From Coprobacter fastidiosus (GTDB lineage: Bacteria > Bacteroidota > Bacteroidia > Bacteroidales > Coprobacteraceae), in contig NZ_AP028032.1 in the NCBI RefSeq assembly GCF_030296935.1, positions 1,426,001 through 1,490,000 on the forward strand: a DNA stretch of 64,000 nucleotides. Direction: 5' to 3'. The position numbers and the translations under genes are program-made. Positions 54,916 through 63,858 of the stretch are shown one piece after another. Below the pieces are notes generated by a model that was not told where the DNA came from, made no database searches, and saw only the letters and a program-made list of their open reading frames with translations. The first letter of the stretch is position 1, and every line of letters starts with the position of its first letter.

Positions 54916-57795
54916 ATGGACGTTAAACAACACTATTCCGGACTTACCGATGCACAAGTGAAGGAAAGTCGGGAAAAATTCGGAAGCAATCTGCTTACTC
55001 CACCTCAAAAAACTCCTCTTTGGAAACTTTTTTTCGAAAAATTTCAAGATCCTATTATCCGTATTTTACTCATCGCAGCATTATTATCATTATGTATTTC
55101 GTTCATTCATAACGAATATGCTGAAACAATCGGAATATTTTGTGCTATATTTTTAGCAACCGGCGTTGCGTTTTGGTTTGAAATGGATGCAAACAAAAAA
55201 TTTGATATTCTGAATCAAGTAAACGACGATATTATGATAAAAGTAATCAGGAACGGAAATCTTCAAGAAGTTCCTAAAAAAGATATTGTCGTCGGAGACA
55301 TAGTTTTACTCGAAACAGGAGAAGAAGTCCCTGCAGACGGAGAATTACTCGAAGCTATCTCTCTCCAAATAGATGAGTCTTGCCTTACCGGAGAATTGAT
55401 GATCGACAAAACCACGAATCCCGAAGATTTCGATTCAGAAGCAACCTATCCCTCTAACTGGGTGATGAGGGGAACAAAAGTACTTGACGGACATGGCATT
55501 ATGGAGGTAAAGCAAGTAGGCGATGCCACTCAATACGGACAAGTAGCCGAAAAAGCGACAGAAATCAGCGGAGAAGAAACTCCGCTAAACCGTCAATTAA
55601 ACGGGCTGGCAAAATTTATCGGTGTCGCAGGTTTTGCTTTAGCTATCCTTACTTTCGGAACTCTATTTATTAAAGATCTGATAACTCACCCCATCACATG
55701 GGGACAATTCGGGCTATTGGGCGCTGTTATGGCAGGGGGAATCATTGCTTTATCCAAAGTTTGGGTACCGATTCTGTACGATGCATTTTCTCTCGCAGGA
55801 AAAGAAAAACCTCTTCCCCGCTGCATTAACCGCTTCGGATGGCTAACATGGCTTATATTCGGTATAATAATCTTCGCCATCTTCTGTAGCATAGGTGTAT
55901 TATTCGGTGTAAATCCGCTGAACTCATCTTCATGGATCGATATTGAAGAAGCTAACAGAATACTACAATATTTTATGATTGCAGTAACATTAATTGTCGT
56001 AGCTGTCCCTGAAGGATTACCGATGAGTGTAACACTGAGTCTGGCTCTCAGTATGAGACGAATGTTGCAAACCAATAATTTGGTACGCAAAATGCACGCT
56101 TGTGAAACAATGGGAGCAACAACCGTTATTTGTACCGATAAAACCGGAACTCTCACCCAAAACCAAATGCGAGTCTTCCAAAGCAATTTCTTCGCCTTGA
56201 AAAATCAAAAATTGACAGACAACACTGCCAGCAATCTTATTAAAGAAGGTATTGCCGCCAACTCCACAGCATTTTTAGATTACTCCGATCCTCAAAAAAT
56301 ATCGACAATGGGTAACCCCACCGAAGCAGCTTTACTGCTCTGGTTGCACAATAAAGGTATAGAGTATGCTCCTTTGCGTGAAAATGCCCACGTCGATAAA
56401 CAACTGACATTTTCTACCGAGCGCAAATATATGGCAACTCTTGTAAACTCACCTCTTGTCGGTAAAAAAGTGCTATATATGAAAGGTGCACCTGAAATCG
56501 TACTTTCAAAATGCAAGACCGTAGAAACTCCGGAAGGAGAAAAACCCGTATCGGAATATAAAGGACAGATAGAGGAGCAACTGCTTGCTTACCAAAATCA
56601 AGCTATGCGAACTCTCGGGTTTGCATATAAAATTATAAATGAGGACAACGACCAACCTATTCCTGAATTAGCCGATACCGGACTCATATTTCTCGGATTT
56701 GTTGCAATTTCAGATCCTGTTCGAGAAGATGTTCCGGCTGCCGTAGCCGAATGCTTAAATGCTGGTATTCAGGTCAAAATCGTCACAGGAGACACTACTG
56801 CGACAGCACGGGAAATTGCCCGTCAGATCGGAATCTGGAAACCGGAAGATACGGATGAGAATATCATTACCGGTACAGATTTCGAGGCACTGCCGGATGA
56901 TGAAGCTTTTGAACGGGTAAAGAAACTGAAAGTCATGTGCCGGGCACGTCCGACGGACAAACAACGATTAGTAGAACTGCTTCAAAAAGACGGACAAATT
57001 GTCGCCGTAACCGGAGATGGAACGAATGATGCTCCGGCTCTGAACCATGCCAATGTAGGATTATCTATGGGAACTGGTACTTCTGTCGCAAAAGAAGCCA
57101 GTGATATAACATTACTGGACGACTCATTCAAAAGTATTGCGACAGCAGTCATGTGGGGACGTTCTTTATACCAAAATATCCAGCGTTTTCTTTTATTCCA
57201 GCTTACAATTAATGTCGTTGCACTGGTAATCGTATTCTTAGGTTCGATCTTCGGTCACGAATTGCCTCTCACGGTGACTCAGATGCTATGGGTCAACCTC
57301 ATTATGGACACTTTTGCCGCCGGAGCCCTGGCTTCATTACCGCCGAATAAAGAAGTAATGAAAGACAAACCCCGCAAAAACGAGGCATTTATCGTTACCC
57401 CTCCTATGAGAAATCAAATATTATGGATAGGATTGGCATTCGTGGCATTTTTAATGGGACTACTCTACTATTTCACCAATGCAGAAGGAGAAATAAACCG
57501 TCACGACCTCGCTTGCTTCTTCACTATTTTTGTAATGCTGCAATTCTGGAATTTATTTAATGCTAAAGCCTTTGCAACCGGGAAATCGGCCTTTAACGGA
57601 TTACTGCATGATACAGGATTTATTACTGTTGCATTATTGATTATCATAGGACAGTTTTTTATCGTCACATTCGGAGGGGACGTATTTCGTACAGTTCCTC
57701 TCTCATGGCAAGATTGGTTACTGATCATCGGCTCTACATCATTAGTCTTATGGATCGGTGAAATTTTCCGTTTATTCGGGAAAAAGAAGAAATAA
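54916..57795 (+). CDS. Calcium-translocating P-type ATPase, PMCA type
   Basis: 959 residues. Exports Ca2+ driven by ATP. P2-type motifs: actuator TGE in ESCLTGELMID, PEGLPMSV in TM4, phosphorylation motif CTDKTGTLTQNQM with Asp about 407, KGAPEIVLSKC in the nucleotide domain, and VTGDGTNDAPALNHANVGLS. Between TM3 and TM4 (about residues 256-345) is an extra segment with two further hydrophobic stretches (FGLLGAVMAGGIIALSKVW and WLTWLIFGIIIFAIFCSIGV), not present in standard SERCA/PMCA pumps. Typical length of related bacterial pumps is about 870-900, so the insert accounts for the excess. Confidence 0.92.
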   Translation: MDVKQHYSGLTDAQVKESREKFGSNLLTPPQKTPLWKLFFEKFQDPIIRILLIAALLSLCISFIHNEYAETIGIFCAIFLATGVAFWFEMDANKKFDILNQVNDDIMIKVIRNGNLQEVPKKDIVVGDIVLLETGEEVPADGELLEAISLQIDESCLTGELMIDKTTNPEDFDSEATYPSNWVMRGTKVLDGHGIMEVKQVGDATQYGQVAEKATEISGEETPLNRQLNGLAKFIGVAGFALAILTFGTLFIKDLITHPITWGQFGLLGAVMAGGIIALSKVWVPILYDAFSLAGKEKPLPRCINRFGWLTWLIFGIIIFAIFCSIGVLFGVNPLNSSSWIDIEEANRILQYFMIAVTLIVVAVPEGLPMSVTLSLALSMRRMLQTNNLVRKMHACETMGATTVICTDKTGTLTQNQMRVFQSNFFALKNQKLTDNTASNLIKEGIAANSTAFLDYSDPQKISTMGNPTEAALLLWLHNKGIEYAPLRENAHVDKQLTFSTERKYMATLVNSPLVGKKVLYMKGAPEIVLSKCKTVETPEGEKPVSEYKGQIEEQLLAYQNQAMRTLGFAYKIINEDNDQPIPELADTGLIFLGFVAISDPVREDVPAAVAECLNAGIQVKIVTGDTTATAREIARQIGIWKPEDTDENIITGTDFEALPDDEAFERVKKLKVMCRARPTDKQRLVELLQKDGQIVAVTGDGTNDAPALNHANVGLSMGTGTSVAKEASDITLLDDSFKSIATAVMWGRSLYQNIQRFLLFQLTINVVALVIVFLGSIFGHELPLTVTQMLWVNLIMDTFAAGALASLPPNKEVMKDKPRKNEAFIVTPPMRNQILWIGLAFVAFLMGLLYYFTNAEGEINRHDLACFFTIFVMLQFWNLFNAKAFATGKSAFNGLLHDTGFITVALLIIIGQFFIVTFGGDVFRTVPLSWQDWLLIIGSTSLVLWIGEIFRLFGKKKK

Positions 57796-57819
57796 GATAT
57801 CAATAAGATAAAGTCCTCC

Positions 57820-57860
57820 AAATAGCTCTCCCGAACTTCAGATACTCAGGAGAGCTATTT
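57820..57860 (+). terminator. Terminator after the Ca2+-ATPase
   Basis: AAATAGCTCTCC pairs with GGAGAGCTATTT, followed by TTTT, 25 bp after the stop. Confidence 0.8.
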
Positions 57861-57948
57861 TTTACTGTTAAGAATTCCTTATTCTATAAACGATGCTTGC
57901 CATCGATTGTTTTACGTAGCAGACAAACAAACTTAATGTAAAAAAATT

Positions 57949-58461
57949 ATGGCAAAAGGAAGTCTTGAAATTTTAAAGAATAAAATCGATGTTTCCAAAG
58001 TATTGGAACAACTGAATGCTGCGCTATCTGAAGAATGGCTATCTTTTTATCAATACTGGATCGGAGCTCTTGTGGCAGAAGGCGCTATGCGAGCCGAAAT
58101 TCAAAAAGAGCTGCAAAAACATGCCGAAGCAGAATATAAACACGCTAAACTCGTAGCAGACCGAATTATAGAACTGGAAGGCGTTCCGGTATTAAATCCA
58201 AAAAAATGGTTTGAACTGGCACGCTGTCAATACAGCGCTCCCGATGATTTCGATGTTCAGAAAATTCTATTTCAAAACGTAATTGCCGAACGATGCGCCA
58301 TAAAACGTTACGAAGATATAGCCTCATTTACCGAAGGAATAGACTTTACTACCTGTAACATGGCAAAATTTATCTTAGCGGAAGAAGAAGATCATGAACA
58401 AGATCTTCAAGATTATCTGGATGATATTGCCCGAATGAAAAAAGATATATTGAATAAATAA
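57949..58461 (+). CDS. Dps-like/bacterioferritin-like ferritin (DpsL, thioferritin candidate)
   Basis: 170 residues, four-helix ferritin fold. Ferroxidase ligands follow the bacterioferritin order: Glu28/29 (LSEEW), Glu62 and His65 (EYKH), Glu114 (AERC), Glu146 and His149 (EEDH). Cys93, Cys116 and Cys136 are present; Cys116 lies two residues after ligand Glu114. A cysteine next to the metal site is a feature described for DpsL/thioferritins of Bacteroides and archaea. It probably stores iron and protects against peroxide. No clear promoter box or OxyR-like site was seen upstream. Confidence 0.85.
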   Translation: MAKGSLEILKNKIDVSKVLEQLNAALSEEWLSFYQYWIGALVAEGAMRAEIQKELQKHAEAEYKHAKLVADRIIELEGVPVLNPKKWFELARCQYSAPDDFDVQKILFQNVIAERCAIKRYEDIASFTEGIDFTTCNMAKFILAEEEDHEQDLQDYLDDIARMKKDILNK

Positions 58462-58792
58462 TCTTTTACTAAGAATCTGTTTAAATTTCCCAATAAAAAA
58501 ATACTATCAGATCATCTTTGTGTTTTTTCGGTCCTTTTCTTCGTTTTTATTCATCAGATAGCGAACTATCTGATGAATAAAAACAGAAAAAAACAGATCG
58601 AAGAATGATTCAGGAAGATAGAAGATATGTATTCTCATAGAAAAATTTAGGCAGGCTCTGAAAACACAAACACTACAATTCCAACATTTCCATTGTAACA
58701 TTCTTTCCTTTAAAATAATTTAGTAGATTTCAGTTTGTTTTATTAGCTGAAATTCATATTTTTAGAAAATAATCTTTAAATCTGAAAGCACA
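58462..58792. other. 331-bp gap between the ferritin and hppA
   Basis: No gene seen. It is mostly one copy of the dispersed repeat (58471-58659) with a perfect hairpin inside; the remaining 130 bp up to hppA hold no feature I can name. Confidence 0.6.
58471..58659 (+). repeat. Dispersed intergenic element, best copy with both ends (about 189 bp)
   Basis: Left end AAGAATCTGTTTAAATTTCC, then ATACTATCAGATCATCTTTG. Right end AAAAATTTAGGCAGGCTCT (58641-58659) is the inverted form of the left end. Inside is a 19-bp perfect stem (58543-58561 with 58566-58584, loop CGAA). A -7-like box CATCTTTG is at 58513-58520, about 22 bp before the hairpin. No ORF. Confidence 0.65.
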
Positions 58793-60997
58793 ATGGAGAG
58801 TTCACTATTCTGGCTGATCCCAGCCTCTTCGATCCTCGCCCTGATTTTAGCGTGGTATTTCTACAAACAAATGATGCACGTAAGCGAAGGTACGGAAACA
58901 ATGCAAAAAATTGCTTCACATGTCCGCAAAGGCGCTATGTCCTATCTCAAACAGCAATATAAAGTTGTAGGACTGGTATTTCTGGGACTAGTAATCCTTT
59001 TTTCTATTATGGCATACGGATTTAATTTGCAAAATCCTTGGGTGCCCGTAGCTTTTCTGACCGGAGGTTTCTTTTCCGGATTATCAGGCTTTTTAGGCAT
59101 GAAAACAGCAACTTATGCTTCTGCAAGAACGGCAAATGCAGCACGCACTTCTCTGAACGGAGGATTGACCGTTGCTTTTCGTAGCGGAGCTGTCATGGGA
59201 CTTGTCGTTGTAGGCTTAGGTCTTTTCGATATTTCTTTCTGGTATATTCTTCTCGACTATTGTATTCCGGCTGACGCAATAAATCCGGCAAATAAATTAT
59301 GTATCATAACCACGACAATGCTGACATTCGGAATGGGTGCTTCTACCCAAGCTCTATTTGCTCGTGTCGGTGGAGGTATTTATACTAAGGCTGCTGACGT
59401 AGGTGCAGATCTCGTGGGAAAAGTGGAAGCAGGAATTCCTGAAGATGATCCGCGTAATCCGGCGACTATTGCTGACAACGTAGGTGATAATGTGGGCGAT
59501 GTTGCCGGTATGGGAGCTGACCTGTACGAATCTTATTGCGGTTCGATACTGGCAACTTCAGCACTCGGTGCGGCGGCATTTATCGGTAGCGGAGATATAG
59601 ATATGCAATTTAAAGCCGTTATTGCACCGATGTTGATCGCCGCAGTAGGTATCGTTCTGTCTATTATCGGAATCTTTTCCGTAAGAACAAAAGAAAATGC
59701 AAAAATGAAGGACCTTCTCAAAGCTCTTTCTTTGGGGACAAACCTCAGTTCAATATTGATAATCGCAGCTACATTTCTGATTTTATGGGCTTTACAACTT
59801 GAAAACTGGATATACATATCTTGCGCCGTAGTGATAGGACTATTAGTCGGCGTCATAATAGGGCGTTCTACAGAATATTACACATCTCAATCTTATAAAC
59901 CGACACAAAAACTTTCGGAAAGCGGTAAAACCGGACCTGCTACCGTAATTATTTCAGGAATAGGTTTAGGTATGGTATCCACAACCATACCGGTATTGGC
60001 CGTAGTTCTCGGCATCATTCTTTCCTATTGGTTCGCTTCAGGATTCGACTTTGCAAATATCTCTATGGGACTTTACGGAATCGGAATTGCTGCAGTAGGA
60101 ATGCTCTCGACATTAGGTATCACTTTAGCGACCGATGCTTACGGACCTATCGCCGATAATGCAGGAGGAAATGCAGAGATGAGCGAATTAGGTCAAGAAG
60201 TGCGGAAACGTACCGATGCTCTCGACTCATTGGGAAATACCACTGCCGCCACAGGAAAAGGTTTTGCCATCGGATCGGCAGCACTGACCGGATTAGCGTT
60301 ACTGGCTTCCTATATCGAGGAAATACGCATCGGTCTGACTCGCATCGGAGAAGAGATTCTTATATTTGCAGACGGAAGTATGATAGAAACGCATAAAGCT
60401 ACATTCGTAGATTTTATGTATTACTATGACGTAACTTTAATGAATCCCAAAGTGTTGTCGGGAATCTTTATCGGTTCTATGATGGCATTTCTTTTCTGTG
60501 GATTTACAATGAATGCTGTGGGGCGAGCTGCAGCACACATGGTGGAAGAAGTTCGCAGACAATTTAGAGAAATAAAAGGTATCCTTACCGGAGAAGCTGA
60601 ACCGGATTATGCCCGTTGTGTGGCAATTTCTACCAAAGGTGCTCAACGAGAAATGGTATTTCCTTCATTATTGGCAATTATCGCACCCATTGCGACCGGA
60701 CTTATTTTCGGAGTTCCGGGAGTCATCGGACTATTAATCGGAGGACTCAGTTCAGGTTTTGTTCTTGCTATCTTTATGGCAAATGCCGGAGGAGCGTGGG
60801 ATAATGCAAAAAAATATGTTGAAGAAGGCAATTTCGGAGGCAAAGGCGGTGAGGTTCACAAGGCTACCGTCGTAGGCGACACCGTAGGAGATCCGTTTAA
60901 AGATACTTCAGGCCCAAGCTTAAATATTCTGATCAAACTCATGAGTATGGTCGCAATTGTCATGGCAGGGCTTACTGTCGCCTGGAGTTTATTTTAA
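58793..60997 (+). CDS. hppA: Membrane pyrophosphatase, K+-dependent type
   Basis: 734 residues, about 16 membrane helices. Hydrolyses PPi and pumps H+ and/or Na+. Active-site motifs: [40 protein letters not shown] and the C-terminal [18 protein letters not shown]. The K+-dependence position is Ala485 in [10 protein letters not shown], where K+-independent enzymes have Lys. K+-dependent members include Na+-pumping and dual Na+/H+ pumps; the ion cannot be settled from this reading alone. Stands alone, closed by a very strong hairpin. Confidence 0.95.
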   Translation: MESSLFWLIPASSILALILAWYFYKQMMHVSEGTETMQKIASHVRKGAMSYLKQQYKVVGLVFLGLVILFSIMAYGFNLQNPWVPVAFLTGGFFSGLSGFLGMKTATYASARTANAARTSLNGGLTVAFRSGAVMGLVVVGLGLFDISFWYILLDYCIPADAINPANKLCIITTTMLTFGMGASTQALFARVGGGIYTKAADVGADLVGKVEAGIPEDDPRNPATIADNVGDNVGDVAGMGADLYESYCGSILATSALGAAAFIGSGDIDMQFKAVIAPMLIAAVGIVLSIIGIFSVRTKENAKMKDLLKALSLGTNLSSILIIAATFLILWALQLENWIYISCAVVIGLLVGVIIGRSTEYYTSQSYKPTQKLSESGKTGPATVIISGIGLGMVSTTIPVLAVVLGIILSYWFASGFDFANISMGLYGIGIAAVGMLSTLGITLATDAYGPIADNAGGNAEMSELGQEVRKRTDALDSLGNTTAATGKGFAIGSAALTGLALLASYIEEIRIGLTRIGEEILIFADGSMIETHKATFVDFMYYYDVTLMNPKVLSGIFIGSMMAFLFCGFTMNAVGRAAAHMVEEVRRQFREIKGILTGEAEPDYARCVAISTKGAQREMVFPSLLAIIAPIATGLIFGVPGVIGLLIGGLSSGFVLAIFMANAGGAWDNAKKYVEEGNFGGKGGEVHKATVVGDTVGDPFKDTSGPSLNILIKLMSMVAIVMAGLTVAWSLF

Positions 60998-61009
60998 GAA
61001 TATAAAAAA

Positions 61010-61060
61010 TTAAGTACCGCGGCTGCTGGGATAGTTTATCCCAGCAGCCGCGGTACTTAA
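61010..61060. terminator. 24-bp perfect-stem hairpin after hppA
   Basis: TTAAGTACCGCGGCTGCTGG (from 61010) continues to 61033 and pairs exactly with 61037-61060, loop GTT. The most GC-rich and stable hairpin in the window, without a long T run. Confidence 0.8.
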
Positions 61061-61142
61061 ACCCAACACTCCTAACATACAAACATTTCCTAAAATTTGA
61101 ATACAAATTCAATTTTGCTCCAAAACGAAATAAAATTATATA

Positions 61143-61275
61143 AGACCTGTCTGAGTTTTCCAATAAAAAATATCACTAGGTTATTTTGCGTTTTTACTCG
61201 ATAACCTGTTTCTCTCTCAGAAAAACACCCAAAAGCCCCCCTCAAACCTGAATCAAGCAAAATTCCGACAGGCAC
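61143..61275 (+). repeat. Dispersed intergenic element, copy with both ends (about 133 bp)
   Basis: Left end AGACCTGTCTGAGTTTTCC, then CACTAGGTTATTTTGCG. Right end GCAAAATTCCGACAGGCAC (61257-61275) is the inverted form. It ends 6 bp before the stop codon of the convergent SMR gene. Confidence 0.6.
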
Positions 61276-61281
61276 AAACTA

Positions 61282-61599
61282 TCAAGAGGCTATTTTTATG
61301 CCGATTATTCCGGCAACCACAAGAAATGCAGAAAATAACCGCCAAAACGAAGCCGGATCATTGAAAAAGAATATGCCAATCAATAAAGTTCCGACAGCAC
61401 CGATTCCTGTCCAAACGACATAAGCCGTACCGATCGGAATTGTTTTCTGAGCCATAAAAAGAAACAAACCGCTCAAAGCCATAGACAACACCGAGAATGT
61501 TATCCATAAGATTTTACCTGACGAACCATGAGCCAATTTAAATCCGAGCGGCCACCCTATCTCAAACAAACCTCCTAAAAAAAGATAAATCCATGCCAT
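61282..61599 (-). CDS. SMR exporter of the SugE/Gdx (guanidinium) type
   Basis: 105 residues, four membrane helices. Starts MAWIYLFLGGLFEIGWPLGF with the essential Glu13; the Trp-Pro/Gly-rich TM1 and IPIGTAYVVWTGIGAVGTLL are characteristic of the Gdx subgroup, which exports guanidinium, and distinguish it from the EmrE-type copy at 26187. ATG 61599 is chosen because an upstream open stretch to 61659 contains the -7 box at 61631-61638. No guanidine riboswitch was recognised in the short leader. Confidence 0.88.
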   Translation of the reverse strand: MAWIYLFLGGLFEIGWPLGFKLAHGSSGKILWITFSVLSMALSGLFLFMAQKTIPIGTAYVVWTGIGAVGTLLIGIFFFNDPASFWRLFSAFLVVAGIIGIKIAS

Positions 61600-61630
61600 A
61601 TTTCCTCGATTAATTGTTACTATAACAATA

Positions 61631-61638
61631 CAAAGATA
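61631..61638 (-). promoter_or_regulatory. -7 box (TATCTTTG, minus strand) for the Gdx-type gene
   Basis: CAAAGATA on the plus strand, 31 bp upstream of ATG 61599. Confidence 0.5.
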
Positions 61639-61699
61639 ATAATATGTTCTGTTACTCATCTTTTACTTTTACAGATGCGGAAATATATGCTTTATTTAT

Positions 61700-61707
61700 T
61701 ACCTTTG
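61700..61707 (+). promoter_or_regulatory. -7 box (TACCTTTG) for phoH
   Basis: TACCTTTG, 88 bp before ATG 61796; a long leader without recognisable structure follows. Confidence 0.45.
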
Positions 61708-61795
61708 CCCGTGTTATTCGAAACAATCGTCGTATATCACAAAACCATTTATATACAATAAATTACAATTTTAATAGAGAAGATAAACTTACCGG

Positions 61796-62794
61796 ATGAT
61801 CGAGAGAATAATAATTTTGGAAAACATCGACCCGATTGTATTCTACGGAATCAACAACTGCAACATACAATTGATAAAAACTTTATTTCCGAAACTACGT
61901 TTTACCGCACGAGGAATGGTTATCAAGGTAATCGGAGATGAAAATGAAACGGCGATTTTCGAAAGTAAAATAAAACAGCTTGAAAAATATTGTGCAGAAT
62001 ACAATATCCTCAATGAAGAAATTATTATCGACATTATAAAAGGACAAACTCCTACTGAGGTAAAACAGGAACATCTCATTATACATGGAGTAAACGGAAA
62101 ACCGATCATAGGACGTACCGAAAACCAACAAAAACTGGTAAAAACCTTCGAAACGAACGATCTTGTATTTGCTTTAGGCCCTGCCGGATCTGGAAAAACG
62201 TACGTAGCTATAGCTTTGGCGGTTCGGGCATTAAAAAATAAAGAAGTAAAAAAAATTATTCTAAGTCGTCCCGCAGTAGAAGCAGGAGAAAAACTGGGAT
62301 TTCTTCCGGGAGATATGAAAGATAAAATCGACCCTTATCTACAACCTCTTTATGACGCTCTACAAGATATGATTCCCGCAGCCAAATTGAAAGACCTAAT
62401 GGAAAACAACGTCATACAAATAGCCCCGCTGGCATTTATGAGGGGACGAACTTTGAGCGATGCCGTCATCATCCTCGATGAAGCTCAAAATACTACGACG
62501 CACCAGATCAAAATGTTCCTTACACGATTAGGCATGAATGCAAAAATGATAGTTACCGGAGATATGAGCCAAATCGATCTCCCCTCCTCTCAGACATCCG
62601 GTTTGGTTCAAGCTATAAAAATATTGAAAGGTGTGGCGGGAATCGGAAAAGTAGAATTCGGGAAGAAAGATATCGTACGACATAAACTAGTACAACGAAT
62701 TGTCGAGGCTTATGAAAAGTTTGAAGAAAAACAAAAAAAAGAAACAAAAACTGCAACGATACCCGAAATAAATATAGAAAAAAAAGAACTATAA
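61796..62794 (+). CDS. phoH: PhoH-family ATPase
   Basis: 332 residues. Cytoplasmic P-loop NTPase with Walker A GPAGSGKT (about residues 127-134), Walker [12 protein letters not shown], and [21 protein letters not shown] small N-terminal KH-like domain precedes it. PhoH-like proteins are thought to act in RNA metabolism; the exact role is unknown. Length is normal. It precedes purC by 22 bp and may be co-transcribed. Confidence 0.9.
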   Translation: MIERIIILENIDPIVFYGINNCNIQLIKTLFPKLRFTARGMVIKVIGDENETAIFESKIKQLEKYCAEYNILNEEIIIDIIKGQTPTEVKQEHLIIHGVNGKPIIGRTENQQKLVKTFETNDLVFALGPAGSGKTYVAIALAVRALKNKEVKKIILSRPAVEAGEKLGFLPGDMKDKIDPYLQPLYDALQDMIPAAKLKDLMENNVIQIAPLAFMRGRTLSDAVIILDEAQNTTTHQIKMFLTRLGMNAKMIVTGDMSQIDLPSSQTSGLVQAIKILKGVAGIGKVEFGKKDIVRHKLVQRIVEAYEKFEEKQKKETKTATIPEINIEKKEL

Positions 62795-62816
62795 CAACAT
62801 AATAAGTATTACAGAA

Positions 62817-63764
62817 ATGAAAAATGCTTTGGTAAAAACAGACTTCAACTTTCCGGGTCAGAAAAGTGTATATCACGGGAAAGTACGCGATGTGTACAAT
62901 ATCAACGACGAACTGTTGGTAATGGTCGCCAGTGACCGAATTTCCGCTTTCGACGTAATACTTCCAGAAGGGATTCCCTACAAAGGACAAGTATTGAATC
63001 AAATTGCCGCAAAATTTCTTGATGCGACTTCAGACATTGTCCCGAACTGGAAAATCGCAACTCCCGATCCGATGGTTACTGTCGGCGTTCGCTGTGAACC
63101 GTTTAAAGTAGAAATGGTCATTCGAGGTTATCTGACCGGTAGCGCATGGCGAGCTTATAAAGCCGGAGATCGAACATTATGCGGTATTACTTTACCTGAA
63201 GGAATGATAGAAAATCAAAAATTTGAAACTCCGATCATCACTCCGACAACCAAGGCTGATGAAGGCCATGATGAAAATATTTCGAAAGAAGAGATCATTG
63301 CTCAGGGTATTGTGTCAAAAGAAGATTACGAACAACTCGAAAAATATACACAGGCATTATTTAAGAGAGGTACTGAAATGGCAGCCGAGAAAGGATTGAT
63401 TCTTGTCGATACAAAATATGAATTCGGAAAAAAAGACGGTAAAATCATCCTGATTGATGAGATACATACTCCGGACTCTTCTCGTTACTTTTATGCAGAT
63501 GGTTATGCCGAACGTCTTGCCAAAGGCGAAGAACAACGACAGCTTTCTAAAGAATTCGTCCGTCAATGGCTTATTCAAAATGGTTTTCAAGGGAAAGAAG
63601 GTCAAAAAGTGCCGGAAATGACTCCTGCATATTGCGAAAGCGTCTCAGAACGGTATATAGAACTTTATGAACATATCGTCGGTGAAAAATTTATCAAAGC
63701 TGACACCGAGAATGTCGCCGCCCGTATAGAGCATAATGTCACGGAATTTTTAAACAAACAATAA
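62817..63764 (+). CDS. purC: Phosphoribosylaminoimidazole-succinocarboxamide synthase
   Basis: SAICAR synthetase, joins CAIR and aspartate in purine synthesis. 315 residues, like the longer (eukaryote-type/Bacteroidetes) form rather than the ~240-residue form. Motifs: [57 protein letters not shown] and [20 protein letters not shown]. Stand-alone purine gene behind phoH. Confidence 0.96.
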   Translation: MKNALVKTDFNFPGQKSVYHGKVRDVYNINDELLVMVASDRISAFDVILPEGIPYKGQVLNQIAAKFLDATSDIVPNWKIATPDPMVTVGVRCEPFKVEMVIRGYLTGSAWRAYKAGDRTLCGITLPEGMIENQKFETPIITPTTKADEGHDENISKEEIIAQGIVSKEDYEQLEKYTQALFKRGTEMAAEKGLILVDTKYEFGKKDGKIILIDEIHTPDSSRYFYADGYAERLAKGEEQRQLSKEFVRQWLIQNGFQGKEGQKVPEMTPAYCESVSERYIELYEHIVGEKFIKADTENVAARIEHNVTEFLNKQ

Positions 63765-63785
63765 ATGCCGGAATAAATCATACAA

Positions 63786-63831
63786 TGAAAAGCAATTGCC
63801 GATAAACACGTTCTTCGGCTTTTGCTTTTCA
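63786..63831 (+). terminator. Terminator after purC
   Basis: TGAAAAGCAATTGCCGA pairs with TCGGCTTTTGCTTTTCA (minor mismatches), followed by a T-rich stretch, 21 bp after purC. Confidence 0.7.
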
Positions 63832-63858
63832 ATATTATTTTTTCAAATAATCCTTTTT

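Noticed and set aside
55686-56186. 166-codon minus-strand ORF within the Ca2+-ATPase gene
   Set aside because: Lies opposite the phosphorylation-site region, which is fully explained by the ATPase; no own promoter or motif.
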